The notes beneath the pieces were generated by a model. That model saw only the letters and a list, made by a program, of their open reading frames with translations, had not been told where the DNA came from and made no database searches. The position numbers and the translations under genes were made by a program. A DNA stretch of 64,000 bases from Agapetus fuscipes (lineage: Eukaryota > Arthropoda > Insecta > Trichoptera > Glossosomatidae). Where the stretch lies: NCBI GenBank assembly GCA_951799405.1, contig OX637342.1:1426001-1490000 (forward strand). Reading direction: 5' to 3'. This document shows, one piece after another, positions 10,783 to 21,668 of this stretch (position 1 is the stretch's first letter; every line of letters starts with the position of its first letter).

Positions 10783-11038
10783 TTGTCCTTCTAGTGCTCG
10801 TTTGGCTTTTCTACTATTGGATTCAAATATGACCTTTCAACTGAAATTGTCTTATTAACCACATTTTACACAATTTGTGCTAAGAAAAAAACGTATGACA
10901 CGATAATGTGAGAGTTGTTTTAAAGATTAGGAAAATCAATTTCCAATTTTCATAAGGCACATTTGTCCAGTACACATACAAACATTGCTAATGTGAAATT
11001 ACCTCTAATGGAGATAAAACAAACAGAGGGGGGGAGCT
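10783..11038 (-). mobile_element. MITE-F copy
   Basis: The left end cttctagtgctcgtttggc is intact, and the interior has aatgtgagagttgtttta and gtccagtacacatacaaaca. The right inverted end is eroded into a G run (aaacaaacagagggggggag). Confidence 0.8.
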
Positions 11039-11060
11039 GTTTTTAAAATTCTAGAAAGTT

Positions 11061-11385
11061 GTCCGGTCGATAACTCAGTTGATTGGTGTGCTTGTATTCC
11101 ATGCCGTGAGCTCGGGTTCGAATCCCACCGAGGGTGTCAGAAATGATTTTTCATTTTCGTGTTTATTTCAAACCCCAACATAAAATACCAGCAAGGTTTA
11201 CACAGCCTTCACAATAAAAAAGTACCAGCCTCTTCGGGGGCTGGGAGACCCCCAATCAACTGAAGTGGTTGGCGTAAGCCTCCCTCCTCTTACCTGTAAA
11301 AGTAAATACGTTCCACTCGCCATATGTGAAAACCCTTCGGGGATACCGCGGCAAGAAGTTACACTATATGTGTACCTTAGTTGCA
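11061..11385 (+). mobile_element. SINE-C copy, full length
   Basis: The tRNA-like head at 11061-11135 has ggttcgaatccc as an intact box B. Box A is changed (taactcagttgatt). The body runs on to ccttcggggataccgcggca and ends at taccttagttgc. Confidence 0.85.
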
Positions 11386-12058
11386 GGCGCGTGAATAGGG
11401 TATAGGTAAATACATTTCAGATTTAATATTTTCTCCCATTCCTTTATGTAAAATAACTCATTTGAAATTGACTAGTCCTAACGATGGCTCCCATCGAACT
11501 GACATTTTGAATTTTTAATCTGAATATCAAGCCTAAATGTTTTTTACCATATATTGCCTACCTATAAGATGCATGTATGGGATGCGCGTCCCTGCTTAGT
11601 TGCGTCGTGTTTAAAGTCTAGAAAGAAAATCGGACTCTATAAAATATATGAATGCGCCATGATAGAAATGAAAACAGATACCTACTCGTATGTAGGAACC
11701 ACCCTCTTCAGTTGAAAAAATGTCTAAGTACAGGGGTAGTGTCAGATCTAATAGCTGTTAGCACTGACAAAACATCCCTTGTAAAGCCCTCCCCTATAAA
11801 AGTCTTGCACTCTTCGGAATGTCAATTTTATTCACCGGTGCTGACTGCAGCCCCCATTTAATTAATCAAAGAAACGCGTGATGGGGACTGACATTCTTAG
11901 ACCTTACAAATTTCTAATGCGACGCGCCAGAACTGAGTGTTGTGCGTCCCAAAAAACGATTGTTTATGAGTGACACTTTTGCATGTATACCACTGCGTTC
12001 GAAAGAAATTGAATGGATAACAAATATGAAAGAAAATTCAGGTTTAATTAACAGTTAT
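11386..12058. other. No feature recognised
   Basis: A 69-codon frame (11652-11861) has no supporting signal. Confidence 0.45.
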
Positions 12059-12059
12059 T

Positions 12060-12345
12060 TAAGGATGATTTATTGAGTGAGTTTTGTTTGTTTGAATCAC
12101 ACCTCAAGAGTTCTTAGCGAGCTTTGTCGTCGCTGTAGAAAGTATTGATTCTCAAGAGAGTTTGATGTTAATATAAATAGACCGTTTGTTACCCATTCTT
12201 TGGCAATAGCTCATCATTTTTTTAAATTCAGCAAATAAAGTAATTGAAAATGCATTTTTTTTCGTTTTCGGCCAAGAATTGAATACACAATTTCCAATTA
12301 TTTACGAGTCCGTAGCAATAACCACTAAGCTACAAACAGGTATAC
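12060..12345 (-). mobile_element. SINE-B copy, diverged
   Basis: The 3' side is clear (gtgtgattcaaaca, tcttgaggtgtg, ctctacagcgacgac in minus-strand reading order). The head at 12290-12345 keeps tagcttagtggttattgcta, but box B has decayed. Confidence 0.7.
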
Positions 12346-13164
12346 ACATACTCGTATAAGATACTTAGACGTTGGATAGACAGCGCTGACAGCGGTTCAT
12401 CCAGACCGACAAGATTCACTAGGGTTGTTAATGATGGTGTTATGCTGTATATACTTTGTAAATTTTTGTCGAATCAATAGTTTAGTCACTTTAGTGGATA
12501 GAAAGCATGTGTTCGGAACGAAAAGAGCCGGGTTCACGACTGAAGTTGTCAAACATGATTTACCATATCAGTGTTTGCTTCCAGTTCATGTCTTGTCAAG
12601 GTTTTTTCCAGAACTTATTCAAATAAAAAGGTGTTAATATCCACTGGTAAAATGTTCTTTCAGGGACAAAGTGGTGAAATTTTGCATATTTTTACTTCGA
12701 TTCATAGATGCTTTTGAAAAAGTATTGACTCATCAAAATCATGCTGATCCTCTGTGACTGCGATTCATTCATCTGAATTCAAAAGTTACAAGCACAAATC
12801 TCACCCGAAAACTCAAGGAGCTATGTGTAAAAATACACAGTATTATAAAATTTCACGCCAAAATGCTGAATGTAGAACGATCGTTGCTAGGGAACATATT
12901 AAGTCTTATACAAATGATACCTTGTCAGCTTTAGGGGTGTTTTTTTTCTTATTGTTACTGTAAGATTTAAGTCATCTTGACACGCACTCAAATATTCGAT
13001 TTAAATGTTTCACCTATGACTAACATTCGTTTGTACAAAGGAGCTTTCAAAAAGCTTCGAAGGACCTTTAGTATACAGCTGTTTATGTTGATTGAATGTT
13101 CTGTTTAATTTTATGATTTAGGTAGTTTGTTTGTTTTATATACTGAAATGTAATTAATTGTTTG
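12346..13164. other. No feature recognised
   Basis: Two adjacent 69-70 codon frames (12425-12637 and 12754-12963) lack recognisable motifs and splice support. Confidence 0.45.
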
Positions 13165-13412
13165 TATTCCTTGACTTATAGGTTGGTATGAGGCTGACCA
13201 CCATACTGTAAAAAATGGTTCACTTTGCCAGTGTCACCCCTGTTTCAGGGAAGGTCGGCAAGAGTTGAAGGGCTTATGTTCATTTGAGATTGGGTTTTTA
13301 TATTGTACATAGGTTCACATGCGGCATGTGTTAGCGCGAAATTATACATGTCGGCTTGTGGGAATGCGTTTAATATGAATCTGAAATAATAAATATCTTT
13401 GCAGCTTAGATT
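13165..13412 (+). mobile_element. Fam-A copy, full length
   Basis: It runs from ttccttgacttataggttgg to gcagcttagatttagatgta. It carries a 4-base insertion (attgtacatagg in place of attgtagg) after the T-rich stretch. Confidence 0.85.
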
Positions 13413-13424
13413 TAGATGTAGAAG

Positions 13425-13515
13425 CACCAAGGAGACGATGGCCAACCGTCCGGAAGCTTCACATCCAACAGACCACGGCAACAGATCCTGGACAGCAACT
13501 CGCCAGTGACACATC
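13425..13515 (+). repeat. Fam-D fragment
   Basis: It has cgtccggaagcttcacatc, then cagaccacggcaacagatcc and ggacagcaactcgccagtga. It adjoins the Fam-A tail directly. The upstream hammerhead-like half is not preserved. Confidence 0.6.
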
Positions 13516-13934
13516 TTTTCTCGGAAATATTTTTCAAATAAGCTTGATATCAATCAATGTAGATATTTCCGACATTTATACGTTGTTTGTGTAGATTGTG
13601 CATCCCCAATAATGTTATTCTGATATCTGTGGAAGAATTGCAATTTGTAGGATTGCCGTTGCGTACTGCATGGGGTGACGACTTGTCGCTGTTCGCGGGA
13701 ACATCCTAAACCGTTCCCAATGCGCGTGCCACGTCAGAAACTTCCTTTATCCCGACAAACCAAAGAGACGTGGGGATTATATTGGATACTAGACTGCCGT
13801 GTAAACACTAAACCAGCGTATGTGCCTGTTTTGTGTGTTAAAGGTTTTTTCTCCAAAACAATCTAAGCATTATTTTGAGCAAAACAGACGAATTGAAGCG
13901 TTCTAGATGTGTGTTTACCGAAAAATACTTTTAA
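13516..13934. other. No feature recognised
   Basis: No repeat landmarks. A 63-codon frame at 13675-13866 is unsupported. Confidence 0.45.
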
Positions 13935-14058
13935 TCTCTTAACGTGATCGGGTCACCAATAAAAAAGTCCTCCGACGGTATGCGCACCACAAGGGAACTT
14001 CTGCGAACCATTAAGTATAGAAAAAGCTGATGTATGTAATTCGGCTGCATTTTGAAAA
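13935..14058 (+). pseudogene. RTE reverse transcriptase scrap, same family as 61.7 kb
   Basis: The stretch aligns by eye with 61683-61790 (cgtgatcgggtcaccaa against cgtgatcgagtcaccaa, then cgcaccacaagggaac and accattaagtatagaaaaag). It is a short internal piece of the polyprotein's C-terminal zone. It is frame-disrupted, lacks a tail and ends where a Fam-A copy begins. Confidence 0.65.
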
Positions 14059-14059
14059 A

Positions 14060-14308
14060 AATCTTTGACTTATAGGTTGGTATGAGGCTGACCACCCATA
14101 CGTAAACAAACATTAATTTTGTAAATATCACCCCTGTTTCAGGGAAAGCCGGTAAGAGTTGCAGACTTGCAATGCTTATGTTTATCTGAGATTTGTTTTT
14201 TATATTGTAGGTCCACATGCGGCATGTGTAAGCGCGAATTTATACGCGTCTGTTTTTGGGAATGCATTTAATATGAATCTTAAGTACAATATATATTTGC
14301 AGCTTTAC
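14060..14308 (+). mobile_element. Fam-A copy
   Basis: Starts ctttgacttataggttggta and ends atatttgcagctttaca. It contains a short duplication around agttgcagacttgcaatgct. Confidence 0.8.
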
Positions 14309-14720
14309 ATTTTTCGTTTTCTTAATAAAAGTTTTTCTTTTCAGGAACATAGTTGTTTACAAAAAGTTTTGTACAGAAAAAATCATCATCATCTTCTCAT
14401 TTAATTTTCAATTTCAATCGTTGCGCAAAAGGGTACCTCCAGGAGACGTTGGCTACAATGCCCGCAAAATCTCGAGAACAATGTAAGTTTTCCAAATATA
14501 GTCATATTCGTATATTGTCAAAAAAAAACTTACTGTCGCGAACTTGAAAAACGTATGTGCGCTTATACACGCATACATCGTATGACGGACTGTGAATCAA
14601 TGTGACTACGCAACCCTATACACGTGAGATGGAACTGTCTTGAAGTGGTAGGGATTGTGTGTGTACATAACATTCTGGTGGTAGAATGATCTAGAGAATA
14701 CAAAAAGACCCCTCTGGTAC
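14309..14720. other. No feature recognised
   Basis: Simple AT-rich sequence leading into the candidate promoter that follows. Confidence 0.4.
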
Positions 14721-14722
14721 CC

Positions 14723-14800
14723 TATAAAAGAGATCAAAATAGTACGGAGAGTACAGTCGCAGAGAGTTATTTGCTTTGAAACACCAAAAACCAGTAAGTA
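14723..14800 (+). promoter_or_regulatory. Candidate core promoter, short first exon and splice donor
   Basis: TATAAAAG lies at 14723-14730. An initiator-like tACAGTC has its A at 14755, 32 bases from the first T of the TATA box. After 39 bases of putative exon comes cca|gtaagt, a near-consensus splice donor with its GT at 14794. The spacing is right for an insect RNA polymerase II promoter. No downstream exon could be assigned with confidence; an acceptor-like cttacaattgacag at about 15638 opens an unrecognised 80-codon frame. A solo LTR is an alternative source. Confidence 0.4.
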
Positions 14801-16061
14801 ATTGTCAAGTATTGTAAAAATGTGAAAAACAAATTCTATAATAATAAATTATGGTATTTTAATTCAAAAGAGAATCAAGCAGAAAAAGTCAATATACAGC
14901 TATTTTTTTGAAACTGCAATGTTCCTTTTTACAGTGGCGTAACTGATGCACGATACTACAATCTCAGAATCATATGCAGGCGTACGCCATCGTCCCAGTA
15001 CAAAGGAAACATCACGGTCAATCAGTCACGCCATGATCTCCGTATATACCCAAGTGAGTTTATACTCAGCCATGGCGTTTACCAAAAATATATGAAATCT
15101 TAGACGCGCACTTTACAAGGGTTTTCAGTTTTTACCCCCGTATTCAAAAATCTTACTTACACTTTCCTTAGGCTACACGAACGCTTAGATTGTGTAAATT
15201 CATTTAAAAGCAATACTAAATCAGTGTTATTCATTACAATTTTTAAGCCAGATGTCTTTAGAGATCTGGTTGTATTTTTCGATTAAAGCTCAATTTACAA
15301 AAAAGGTGATTCATAAACTCTTTATAATACAGTTTAACACTAAACGTGTTTCAAAAAACACACATTTTAAACACACAAAAAACACACGTTTTCTCCCGTA
15401 GAAAATAGGAAAAAAGGCGCATTCACCTGAAGAACCTATATTAGCTAAATATGTCACATATTCAGTTTTCACTTTAAGGTAGCTTTTAATTTTATAAAAA
15501 TAACGCAAACTACAGAATGATCTGAAAAATGATCTGAAAAATCTGAAGTGTTTGGATTTCTTTTAGTTTTTGGCATAACACTTTAAAATCTACAATACTT
15601 CTCAGAAAAGTTGTTGTCAACTTTTCTTACAATTGACAGGCTACCACAGATTTGAAGTGTTAGGAAATTCTGAGATACATGACATGCCTTTATCATTTTT
15701 AAGGGAAGTGTCGCGCTTGGCTCAAGTTAGTATTTTTACTAATGTTAGGGTTGTTTATGAATATGCTGATAAGTTTCTATACCTTTTTTTGGTTAACACC
15801 ATGGTTAAGTCGACACGAAACCTTTTATACTCGGAGATCAGAATTCTCTCCCCTAAAGGTTTCACTTTTATTTAATACCAAGTCGACATCACGATGGGGT
15901 GATTCTGGAAGTCTTTCCCCCAATACCATTTATTTCTCCATTTATCTGGGTCTGGTGATTTATACAGAAATCTAAGCAGGACAAATGATATAAATATTGT
16001 GGTTTGGGATGAATTCTGGATTGTTGTGATTGTAATCATTATTTTGCTTACTTGTAATGTA
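14801..16061. other. No recognised gene
   Basis: Contains a tandem tgatctgaaaaa duplication near 15520-15545 and the unrecognised open frame 15633-15875. A 150-codon frame starting at 15999 crosses into MITE and retrotransposon sequence on its opposite strand and is spurious. Confidence 0.4.
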
Positions 16062-16131
16062 TCGTCTCCCCAGTGCTTGTTTGTCTTATGTACATCAGAG
16101 GAAATTTCACAGCAATGTTTGACTGTGTACT

Positions 16132-16443
16132 CTAACTGTAACTGTAACTCTGTCGCCATTCCGCTAGGGGTGGCCAGAGCCTCTGCAGAGTTGCCTCCAT
16201 TTTTTCCTATCCTGACATACCTCTTTCAATTCCTTCATATCCATCATCTTTTTCATGCATTTTCTTCTTTTACACTCACTTTGTATATCCCATTCTTTCA
16301 CAATCTCCTCAATCTGATCACTCCATACTTTTCTCGGTCGTCCCTTCCCTCTTTTTCCTTTTACACTTTCTTTGTATACATACTTTGTCAGTCTATCATC
16401 ATTCATTCTTTCCACATGCCCAAACCATCTCATCACATTCTTT
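16132..16443 (-). pseudogene. Reverse transcriptase C-terminus in a 5'-truncated non-LTR insertion
   Basis: A 90-codon minus-strand frame (16436-16164) carries, in order, RWFGHVERM at residues 3-11, GRPRKVW around 32-38 and CQDRKKWRQLC near the end. This is the same order as in the 40.7-41.2 kb copy. The frame lacks everything upstream, including the catalytic palm. The 3' end is a (CAGTTA)n tail (taactgtaactg at 16134-16145 on plus). TGTACT occurs at 16126-16131 and 16444-16449, a probable target-site duplication inside the host MITE. Confidence 0.8.
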
Positions 16444-16501
16444 TGTACTGAACCTAGGATGTATCTTATGAATTCTGGAAATTGATTTTGAAAATATTGA
16501 A

Positions 16502-16995
16502 GGCGTGTTTCACCAAACTCTAATCAATATTTGATTTCCAAATCAAATTGGGTTGCTTAATTCTGTTAAGGATCTCGGTTAAATATTTCTCGGAAGTGGG
16601 TAATATGATAGAATTTCAACAGGAAAGACTTTTTTTATTTACATCAGCTGGTTTACGTATGGGTATGCAACATTTTTTTTTTTAATTTGATGGGAGAACT
16701 TTACTTTACTTTACTTTCTTCGGCTCATAAGCCTTGAAGGCTCAGGGCCTCCTGCACCACAATCCTCCAGGACTCTCTGTCTTGTGCAGCTTTCCTTCAT
16801 GGTCCCCTCACTCCCAGAACTTCGGCGTCGGCTTCAACGTTGTCTGCCCACCGCATCCTGGGAAGTCCGAGTGGTCTAACACCTGAGGGGGCACCATCCA
16901 AGACTGTTCTGATGATCCTGGAGTCCTCTGCACGTGATGAGAGAAATCACACTTAATTTTGATTATTGTCTGATTGGAGTTTGGTGCAACAGGCC
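16502..16995. mobile_element. Harbinger-like MITE nested in MITE-F
   Basis: The left end ggcgtgtttcaccaaactc and the right end gagtttggtgcaacaggcc are inverted repeats, and the similarity continues through a taatca-type block. A gtttcacca-containing terminus is known from insect Harbinger-type MITEs. The 3-bp duplication is not clear here. An RTE fragment at 16699-16934 splits its centre. Confidence 0.7.
16699..16934 (-). pseudogene. RTE retrotransposon 3' end with (TAAAG)n tail
   Basis: On the minus strand, pieces in two frames match the last part of an RTE polyprotein (a WADNVEADAEVLGVRG-like run, then CTRQRVLEDCG-like and AQDRESWR-like readings). They are followed by a tail built of aaagt units. 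TGATGgGAGAA at 16688-16698 and TGATGaGAGAA at 16935-16945 flank it, an 11-bp target duplication with one mismatch. It is dead on arrival: 5'-truncated and frameshifted. Confidence 0.75.
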
Positions 16996-17204
16996 CTATG
17001 AAGAACTCTAACACTATCGTGTTTAACATTTTTTTCTTGGCTCAGTTTATGTAGAATGTGATTATTAAGACAATTTTATGTAAAGGTTATCTTTGAATCA
17101 AATGCTAGATACGCCAAACAAGCACTGTGGGGACGATATGGTTGGAATTTTCTACCCACTTTATGGAATTTTTATATTGGAATATTCGTACCAGGAAATG
17201 AATT

Positions 17205-17352
17205 ATATTCTATAATCTTTAACCTAAGTTGCTAATGTATATAGAAATTTAAGTTTCATATTTAATTTTACGCCCACAAACGAACACGTGTAAGTTGGCG
17301 CTTACTGATGCTGCCTGTTTACTAACAAAATCATACAGACATTGGTAAAAGT
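17205..17352 (-). mobile_element. Fam-A copy, partial
   Basis: It keeps the 3' half (tgcaacttaggt-type end seen as aacctaagttgctaatgtat). The 5' half is reduced to acattggtaaaagttaacca. Confidence 0.6.
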
Positions 17353-18299
17353 TAACCAATACGATATAAAGCTGTTTGCGTAAATTAACCAAAGTCTTGA
17401 CCACCCTCAGTGCAACGACAACGGAGTAACAGTTAATAGAACTGTAGTATTATTTTAATAGTATACTTGGGTATGGTTTTCAAGCGCGAGAGAATATACT
17501 TTTTTTGAGTCCCGCTGTGTCGCTCCATTGTTATTATTTTTTCAAACTGTGTACGCACACAAGCAATAAAATCTTTCGTCAACGTTTTCTTACTTTCAAT
17601 GCATCCGGCTCTTTCTTTTAGATAACAGAATATCAAAATAAGACTCCTGTATCTTACAAGTATTGAGAGTTAAGGGTAGAAAAAAAGGAAGTTTGTATAA
17701 ACCATTTTTACTACAGAAAGAAAGAGTTTTAGAAGCATAACTTTACAAATATTGTTAAAAAGCTACCAACCGAAGCATTTTTGTACTTTTTTTTTGAAGT
17801 AGGTATTGTTTTCAACTTTTAACTTTTTCAAAAGCACAATGGAAGGAACTAAAGAATGAGTAGTGAGAGAACTTATGCTTCATACAATTATGATCAAATA
17901 GCTGTTTTATATTTTTTTTCAACACTTTTCTTTACTGTTCAGAGTTTGGCGGGAAATTGAAAAAAATACGTGTTCGAAATTTGAAAATACGAAAGTGTTG
18001 TTTTTTTAAAGCCAGTGTAGACAAGATTGAAACGTTTGATGCATGGTTGTTAGTTTTTTGACAAAATATATTGTATTGTTGTTAATCGGATTCTATTAAA
18101 TCAAAACTGCGGGTCATTTATTTTACACAATTTATATACATTTTCGCTTTCGGTCTCAACAGAGTTTTACATGTGAACAGTACAACGGTTGATTTATATC
18201 TGTCCCTCCAAGGAATATTGGTTCTTATTCATACAGATTGCTCAAAAATTCCTCTCTAGGTTCTGCTCGATCTCACTTTGTCCTCATTTTTCAGGCTTT
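17353..18299. other. No feature recognised
   Basis: A 67-codon minus-strand frame (17636-17433) has no recognisable motif. The rest is AT-rich with no shared repeat. Confidence 0.45.
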
Positions 18300-18540
18300 T
18301 TCGTCCCTCTAATGCTTGTTTGGCTAATCATCTTATTTTAAGATGGTGAATTTAGCAATGAAACTGCCTAAAGAATCACATTCTACACAATCAGAGGTCA
18401 GAAAAAATCGTAAAACACATGTGAGAGTTATTTTAAATCAATTTTCAAAAGACAAATTGGTCCAGTACACATACAAAAATTGCTCATATTAAATTACCTC
18501 TGATGGACATAAGACAAACAAGCACTTTAGGGACGATTTG
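18300..18540 (-). mobile_element. MITE-F copy
   Basis: Both inverted ends are readable: gtccctctaatgcttgtttg and caaacaagcactttagggac, 20 bases with two mismatches. The interior matches the family. Confidence 0.85.
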
Positions 18541-18592
18541 TATGAGTTATGTATTTTAATCTATGCAATAGAAACTTATTTTTTTCATTTTT

Positions 18593-18690
18593 TAAAATAA
18601 ATCCTTGAGTAGGAATGCAATCCTTCAACTTATTTTTGTCTGGCCTTTTTGTGCTTGGTTTCAAGTCCATACACTAAAAAACTCCACGTA
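18593..18690 (-). mobile_element. SINE-G 3' end
   Basis: Minus-strand landmarks ggccagacaaaaataagttg and ggattgcattcct are present. The head and middle are absent. Confidence 0.5.
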
Positions 18691-18947
18691 TGAAACACTG
18701 CATCCAGCTTACTTAGTTATAACAACCGCAAGATACTTTTATATTTTGTTGAAAAAAATGGAAAAGCCTGGGAATGGTAGGTAATGTAAAAATTACGTTA
18801 AATGGTAGAGCGCATCGAGCTCGGGTAAACAAAAGGCTCGGCGGGCAATTCCAAAACGCAGTAAATTTTAACTTTCACGGTACACAATTGTTTGTATGAA
18901 CTGGCCAATGGTGGTTGATAAAAATATAGACTGTGCGTTGCATCTAT

Positions 18948-19017
18948 AATCTTTAATCTAAGTTGCTAAGATATATTGGTATTTAAATCTTATATCTCAT
19001 GCATGCCCACACACAGA
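18948..19017 (-). mobile_element. Fam-A 3' end, truncated by MITE-F
   Basis: Only about 70 bases of the tail half remain before MITE-F begins. Confidence 0.6.
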
Positions 19018-19262
19018 CTCGTCGTCCCCTTAGTGCGTGTTTGTCGTGTGTCCATCAGAGGTAATTTCCCATGATAAATGTTTGTATGTGAACTGGACCA
19101 ATGTGTCTTATGAAAACTAGAAATTTATTTGAACATAAAGATATTTTTTGTTAAGTTTTTTTATTAGCTCAGATTGTGAAGAATATGATTCTTAATACAA
19201 TAACATTGAAAGGTGATCTTTGAATCAAATGGTTGATAAGTCAAAAAAGCTCTGAGGGGAAC
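19018..19262 (+). mobile_element. MITE-F copy
   Basis: The left end is cgtccccttagtgcgtgttt; the right end is decayed (aaaaaagctctgaggggaac). The interior is near consensus. Confidence 0.8.
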
Positions 19263-19765
19263 CTTCATTGCATATATTACATTTTACATTCATATTAAAT
19301 GCATTTCCATAAGCACACACGAATAAGTTCGCGCTTACACATGCCGCATATGGACTTACAACATAACAACCCAATCTCAAATGAACATAAGCCCTGCAAC
19401 TCTTGCTGACCTTCCCTGAAACAGTTCATTCGCTGTTATGGCCGAGGAAGCCAAGTGGGCTAATCTTTCTAGCGTGTTTGGAATAGAACAACGTTGGTTC
19501 GATCCCCGTTTGGGTTATTTTACTATAACTTTGACCCTGGTTCAATAGATGTTATTGGGTAGTTATTAATTAATAATTCATTAAAATATACAATTAATAA
19601 ATTATTAATTGATGATATTAATACATGTTTCTGGCCAGGCAGAATAGGTTGGTGAATTGCATTCCTCTTCACAAATCTATAACAAAAAAAAAAAACGGGT
19701 GAAATTTGCAAAGTGAACGATTTTTTACGAGTGGTCAGCCTCATACCAACCTATAATTTAAGGAA
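19263..19765 (-). mobile_element. Fam-A copy split by SINE-G
   Basis: Parts at 19263-19434 and 19696-19765 join at the ccctgaaacag|gggtg landmark once the SINE-G between them is removed. Confidence 0.8.
19435..19695 (+). mobile_element. SINE-G copy inside Fam-A
   Basis: The head gttatggccgaggaagccaa resembles box A of a Ser/Leu-type tRNA, and gttggttcgatccccg is box B. The long gap between the boxes fits a tRNA with a variable arm. The 3' end is ggccaggcagaataggttgg then a 12-13 base A tail at 19683-19695. The tail and head mark it as a SINE that likely borrows a poly-A-recognising retrotransposon's machinery, which is inference. Confidence 0.8.
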
Positions 19766-20254
19766 TTGAAGATTCTTTAAAAGAGATTCTATTCAAACCA
19801 ACGTTGAAGATTCTGTTTTTGACTTCGCTGCAACGCCATCTCCCTGTAAGTATTCTCGTCAGTATCGTTAGAAGTATTTTCTTCAGCAAATAGACAGATT
19901 TTTCACTGAAGTGGAACAAACGATGTTTTGTACTTGTCATACAGTTTTTATGTACGTAAAGAGTTCGGCACACACACGCCTCCAGTACATATGTACCTAC
20001 TGGAATAGTTGCCATAATTAAATTTATTGTTACAGCGAAAGCCTCGGGAAGTTTTTCCGCGTGAAAAAGGAGTTGCCAAGTGGAAATATAATTGTTTAAT
20101 CAACTTACTGCTATCCCGAGTGTTCAAGATAAAGTCGGCCATTTTGGATTGTTAACCCTTTCTGTACCGTGAAGCAAAAAAAAAGCTCCGTCTAGCATCT
20201 AAAGTCAAAGCAAACCTTCCCACACGTTACATGTCGCCAGCTGAAAGGTAAAAT
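19766..20254. other. No feature recognised
   Basis: Open frames of 64-85 codons on the minus strand overlap each other and the Fam-A edge. None has support. Confidence 0.4.
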
Positions 20255-20288
20255 GGACTCAAAGGGTCAAAGGACCCCTTTGAGTCAA
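20255..20288. repeat. Perfect short palindrome
   Basis: ggactcaaagggtc and its near-complement gacccctttgagtc flank a three-to-four base loop, forming a 12-14 bp hairpin. The function is unknown; it may be a remnant of a deleted foldback element. Confidence 0.55.
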
Positions 20289-20388
20289 TCATCACAAGCA
20301 TATTTTCCATGTTACGATTTGTTAAAGGTGTATTTGTATTTAATGTTCTGCCGTTTTTGTAAAGTTAAATGTAATTTATTGTTTATAT

Positions 20389-20552
20389 TCCTTGAATTAT
20401 AGTTTGGTATGAAGCTGACCACCCATACTGTAAAAGTAGTTCAATTTGCCAATGCCACATGCCAAGGTGGGCAAGGAGTTTCTGCTTATGGGAATGCATG
20501 TTATGTGAATTTGTAACGTAATACGAGTATATCTTCTAGATTATAAATTATA
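20389..20552 (+). mobile_element. Fam-A copy with internal deletion
   Basis: The start (ttccttgaattatagtttgg) and end are present. About 80 bases around the gcgcgaa block are missing. Confidence 0.65.
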
Positions 20553-20639
20553 AACCCAGCCAATGTTGACTGTTGACCTTTATTGAGTTCCTGAAACAAA
20601 AGAAGCATACCTTCAATCGTTTTATTCCTTATTGACAGC

Positions 20640-20818
20640 CCCCCCCCCCCCCCGTCCCGGAAGCTGAGAAACCCCTATTTTAACTGAAAGTGGTTAATGT
20701 GAGGCCGGCCCCCTTACCTGTAAAAATAAATAGATCCCGAATCGCCTCATGCGACACCTTCAGGGATAACGCAGGCAAGAAGTTGCACTTTATCTGTAGC
20801 TTAATTGCGACCGTACGA
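20640..20818 (+). mobile_element. SINE-C 3' half after a C run
   Basis: A run of about 14 C residues leads into ggaagctgagaaacccctat and the rest of the SINE-C body to gtagcttaattgcga. Confidence 0.7.
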
Positions 20819-21423
20819 GCTTCGATATGAAAACGAAAAGCAAATATGCATACAAGCTTATCAGCGCAATTTTGTGTCATATTTTTTTAACAAAGTTTAT
20901 ATGCTGTCTGTGGCAGTGAACCGGTTAACATTATATTGACTTAGAAAATGACTTCGAGAAACCAATTTCGGACTTTGCCTTCAAATAAAACAGAGAAACG
21001 TTGTTTATAAATTGCGCAAATGAAGTATCGGATTAAAATTATAAAGCAACTAATTGAAACGGAGTTGCCAAGAATAATAAAGTACAGACTGTGCGCGAGA
21101 TTTTGGGATTGGATTTCTCGCTGGGCAAAATTTCGTATCAATTTTAATAAGAGAAAATGTTTATTTGGATATTTGAAGTTATCGTGGCGCTATAAAAACA
21201 AATTGCTTTTAAATTTTAAATCGCAGAGAAACGGTGCTCGCTGAAATCGTATTTCAAAAATCAAAAATACAACAGAAGACAATTAATTTTTGTGTTAAAA
21301 TTGTTCAATGCTGTGATTTTATTCACCTTTGATTTATATTAAAAAAAACTACTTGATTTAAATCAACCTACATATTTGAAAGATTATATATATTTAGTAA
21401 TAATATTAGAGTTTTTATATTTA
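20819..21423. other. No recognised gene
   Basis: A basic 74-codon frame (21020-21244) has many lysines and arginines, but it is antisense to another frame and shows no family signature. Confidence 0.4.
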
Positions 21424-21668
21424 TATGATTTATTCGGCGAGCGCTGTGAATCACACCTCAAGAGCCCTATGCAAGCTTGATGGTCATTATAGAAAGCGCT
21501 AATTCTCAACCAAGACCCAATTGCTGTAAGGCTAGATGGATCTTTGGTGGCCGGTCTTTGGCGTATGAATTTTTCAACTCAGCGAAGAGCATAGGTATAC
21601 TTGAAAATACAACTATGTAATGTATACATTTTTGTACTGCGCCGGGAATCGAACCCACGACCCTAGAA
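21424..21668 (-). mobile_element. SINE-B copy, head truncated at box B
   Basis: It has tcgtgggttcgattcccggc on the minus strand (box B) and the whole body to aataaatcata. The copy stops just 5' of box B. Confidence 0.8.

Larger units (their letters stand above)
16062..17132 (+). mobile_element. MITE-F copy carrying two later insertions
   Basis: MITE-F pieces lie at 16062-16131, 16444-16501 and about 16996-17132. They begin with cgtctccccagtgcttgttt and end with gccaaacaagcactgtgggg, the inverted ends of the family. The gaps hold a retrotransposon end and a Harbinger-like MITE, each listed separately. Without the insertions the element would be about 265 bp, the normal family size. Confidence 0.85.

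Noticed and set aside
11061..11135. Functional tRNA genes at the heads of SINE-C copies
   Set aside because: The tRNA-like head is always joined to the same 250-base body, the acceptor and anticodon stems do not pair well, and the sequence is repeated many times.
15999..16451. 150-codon plus-strand frame as a gene
   Set aside because: Most of it is antisense to an RT C-terminal fragment; the leucine, phenylalanine and serine-rich composition reflects that.
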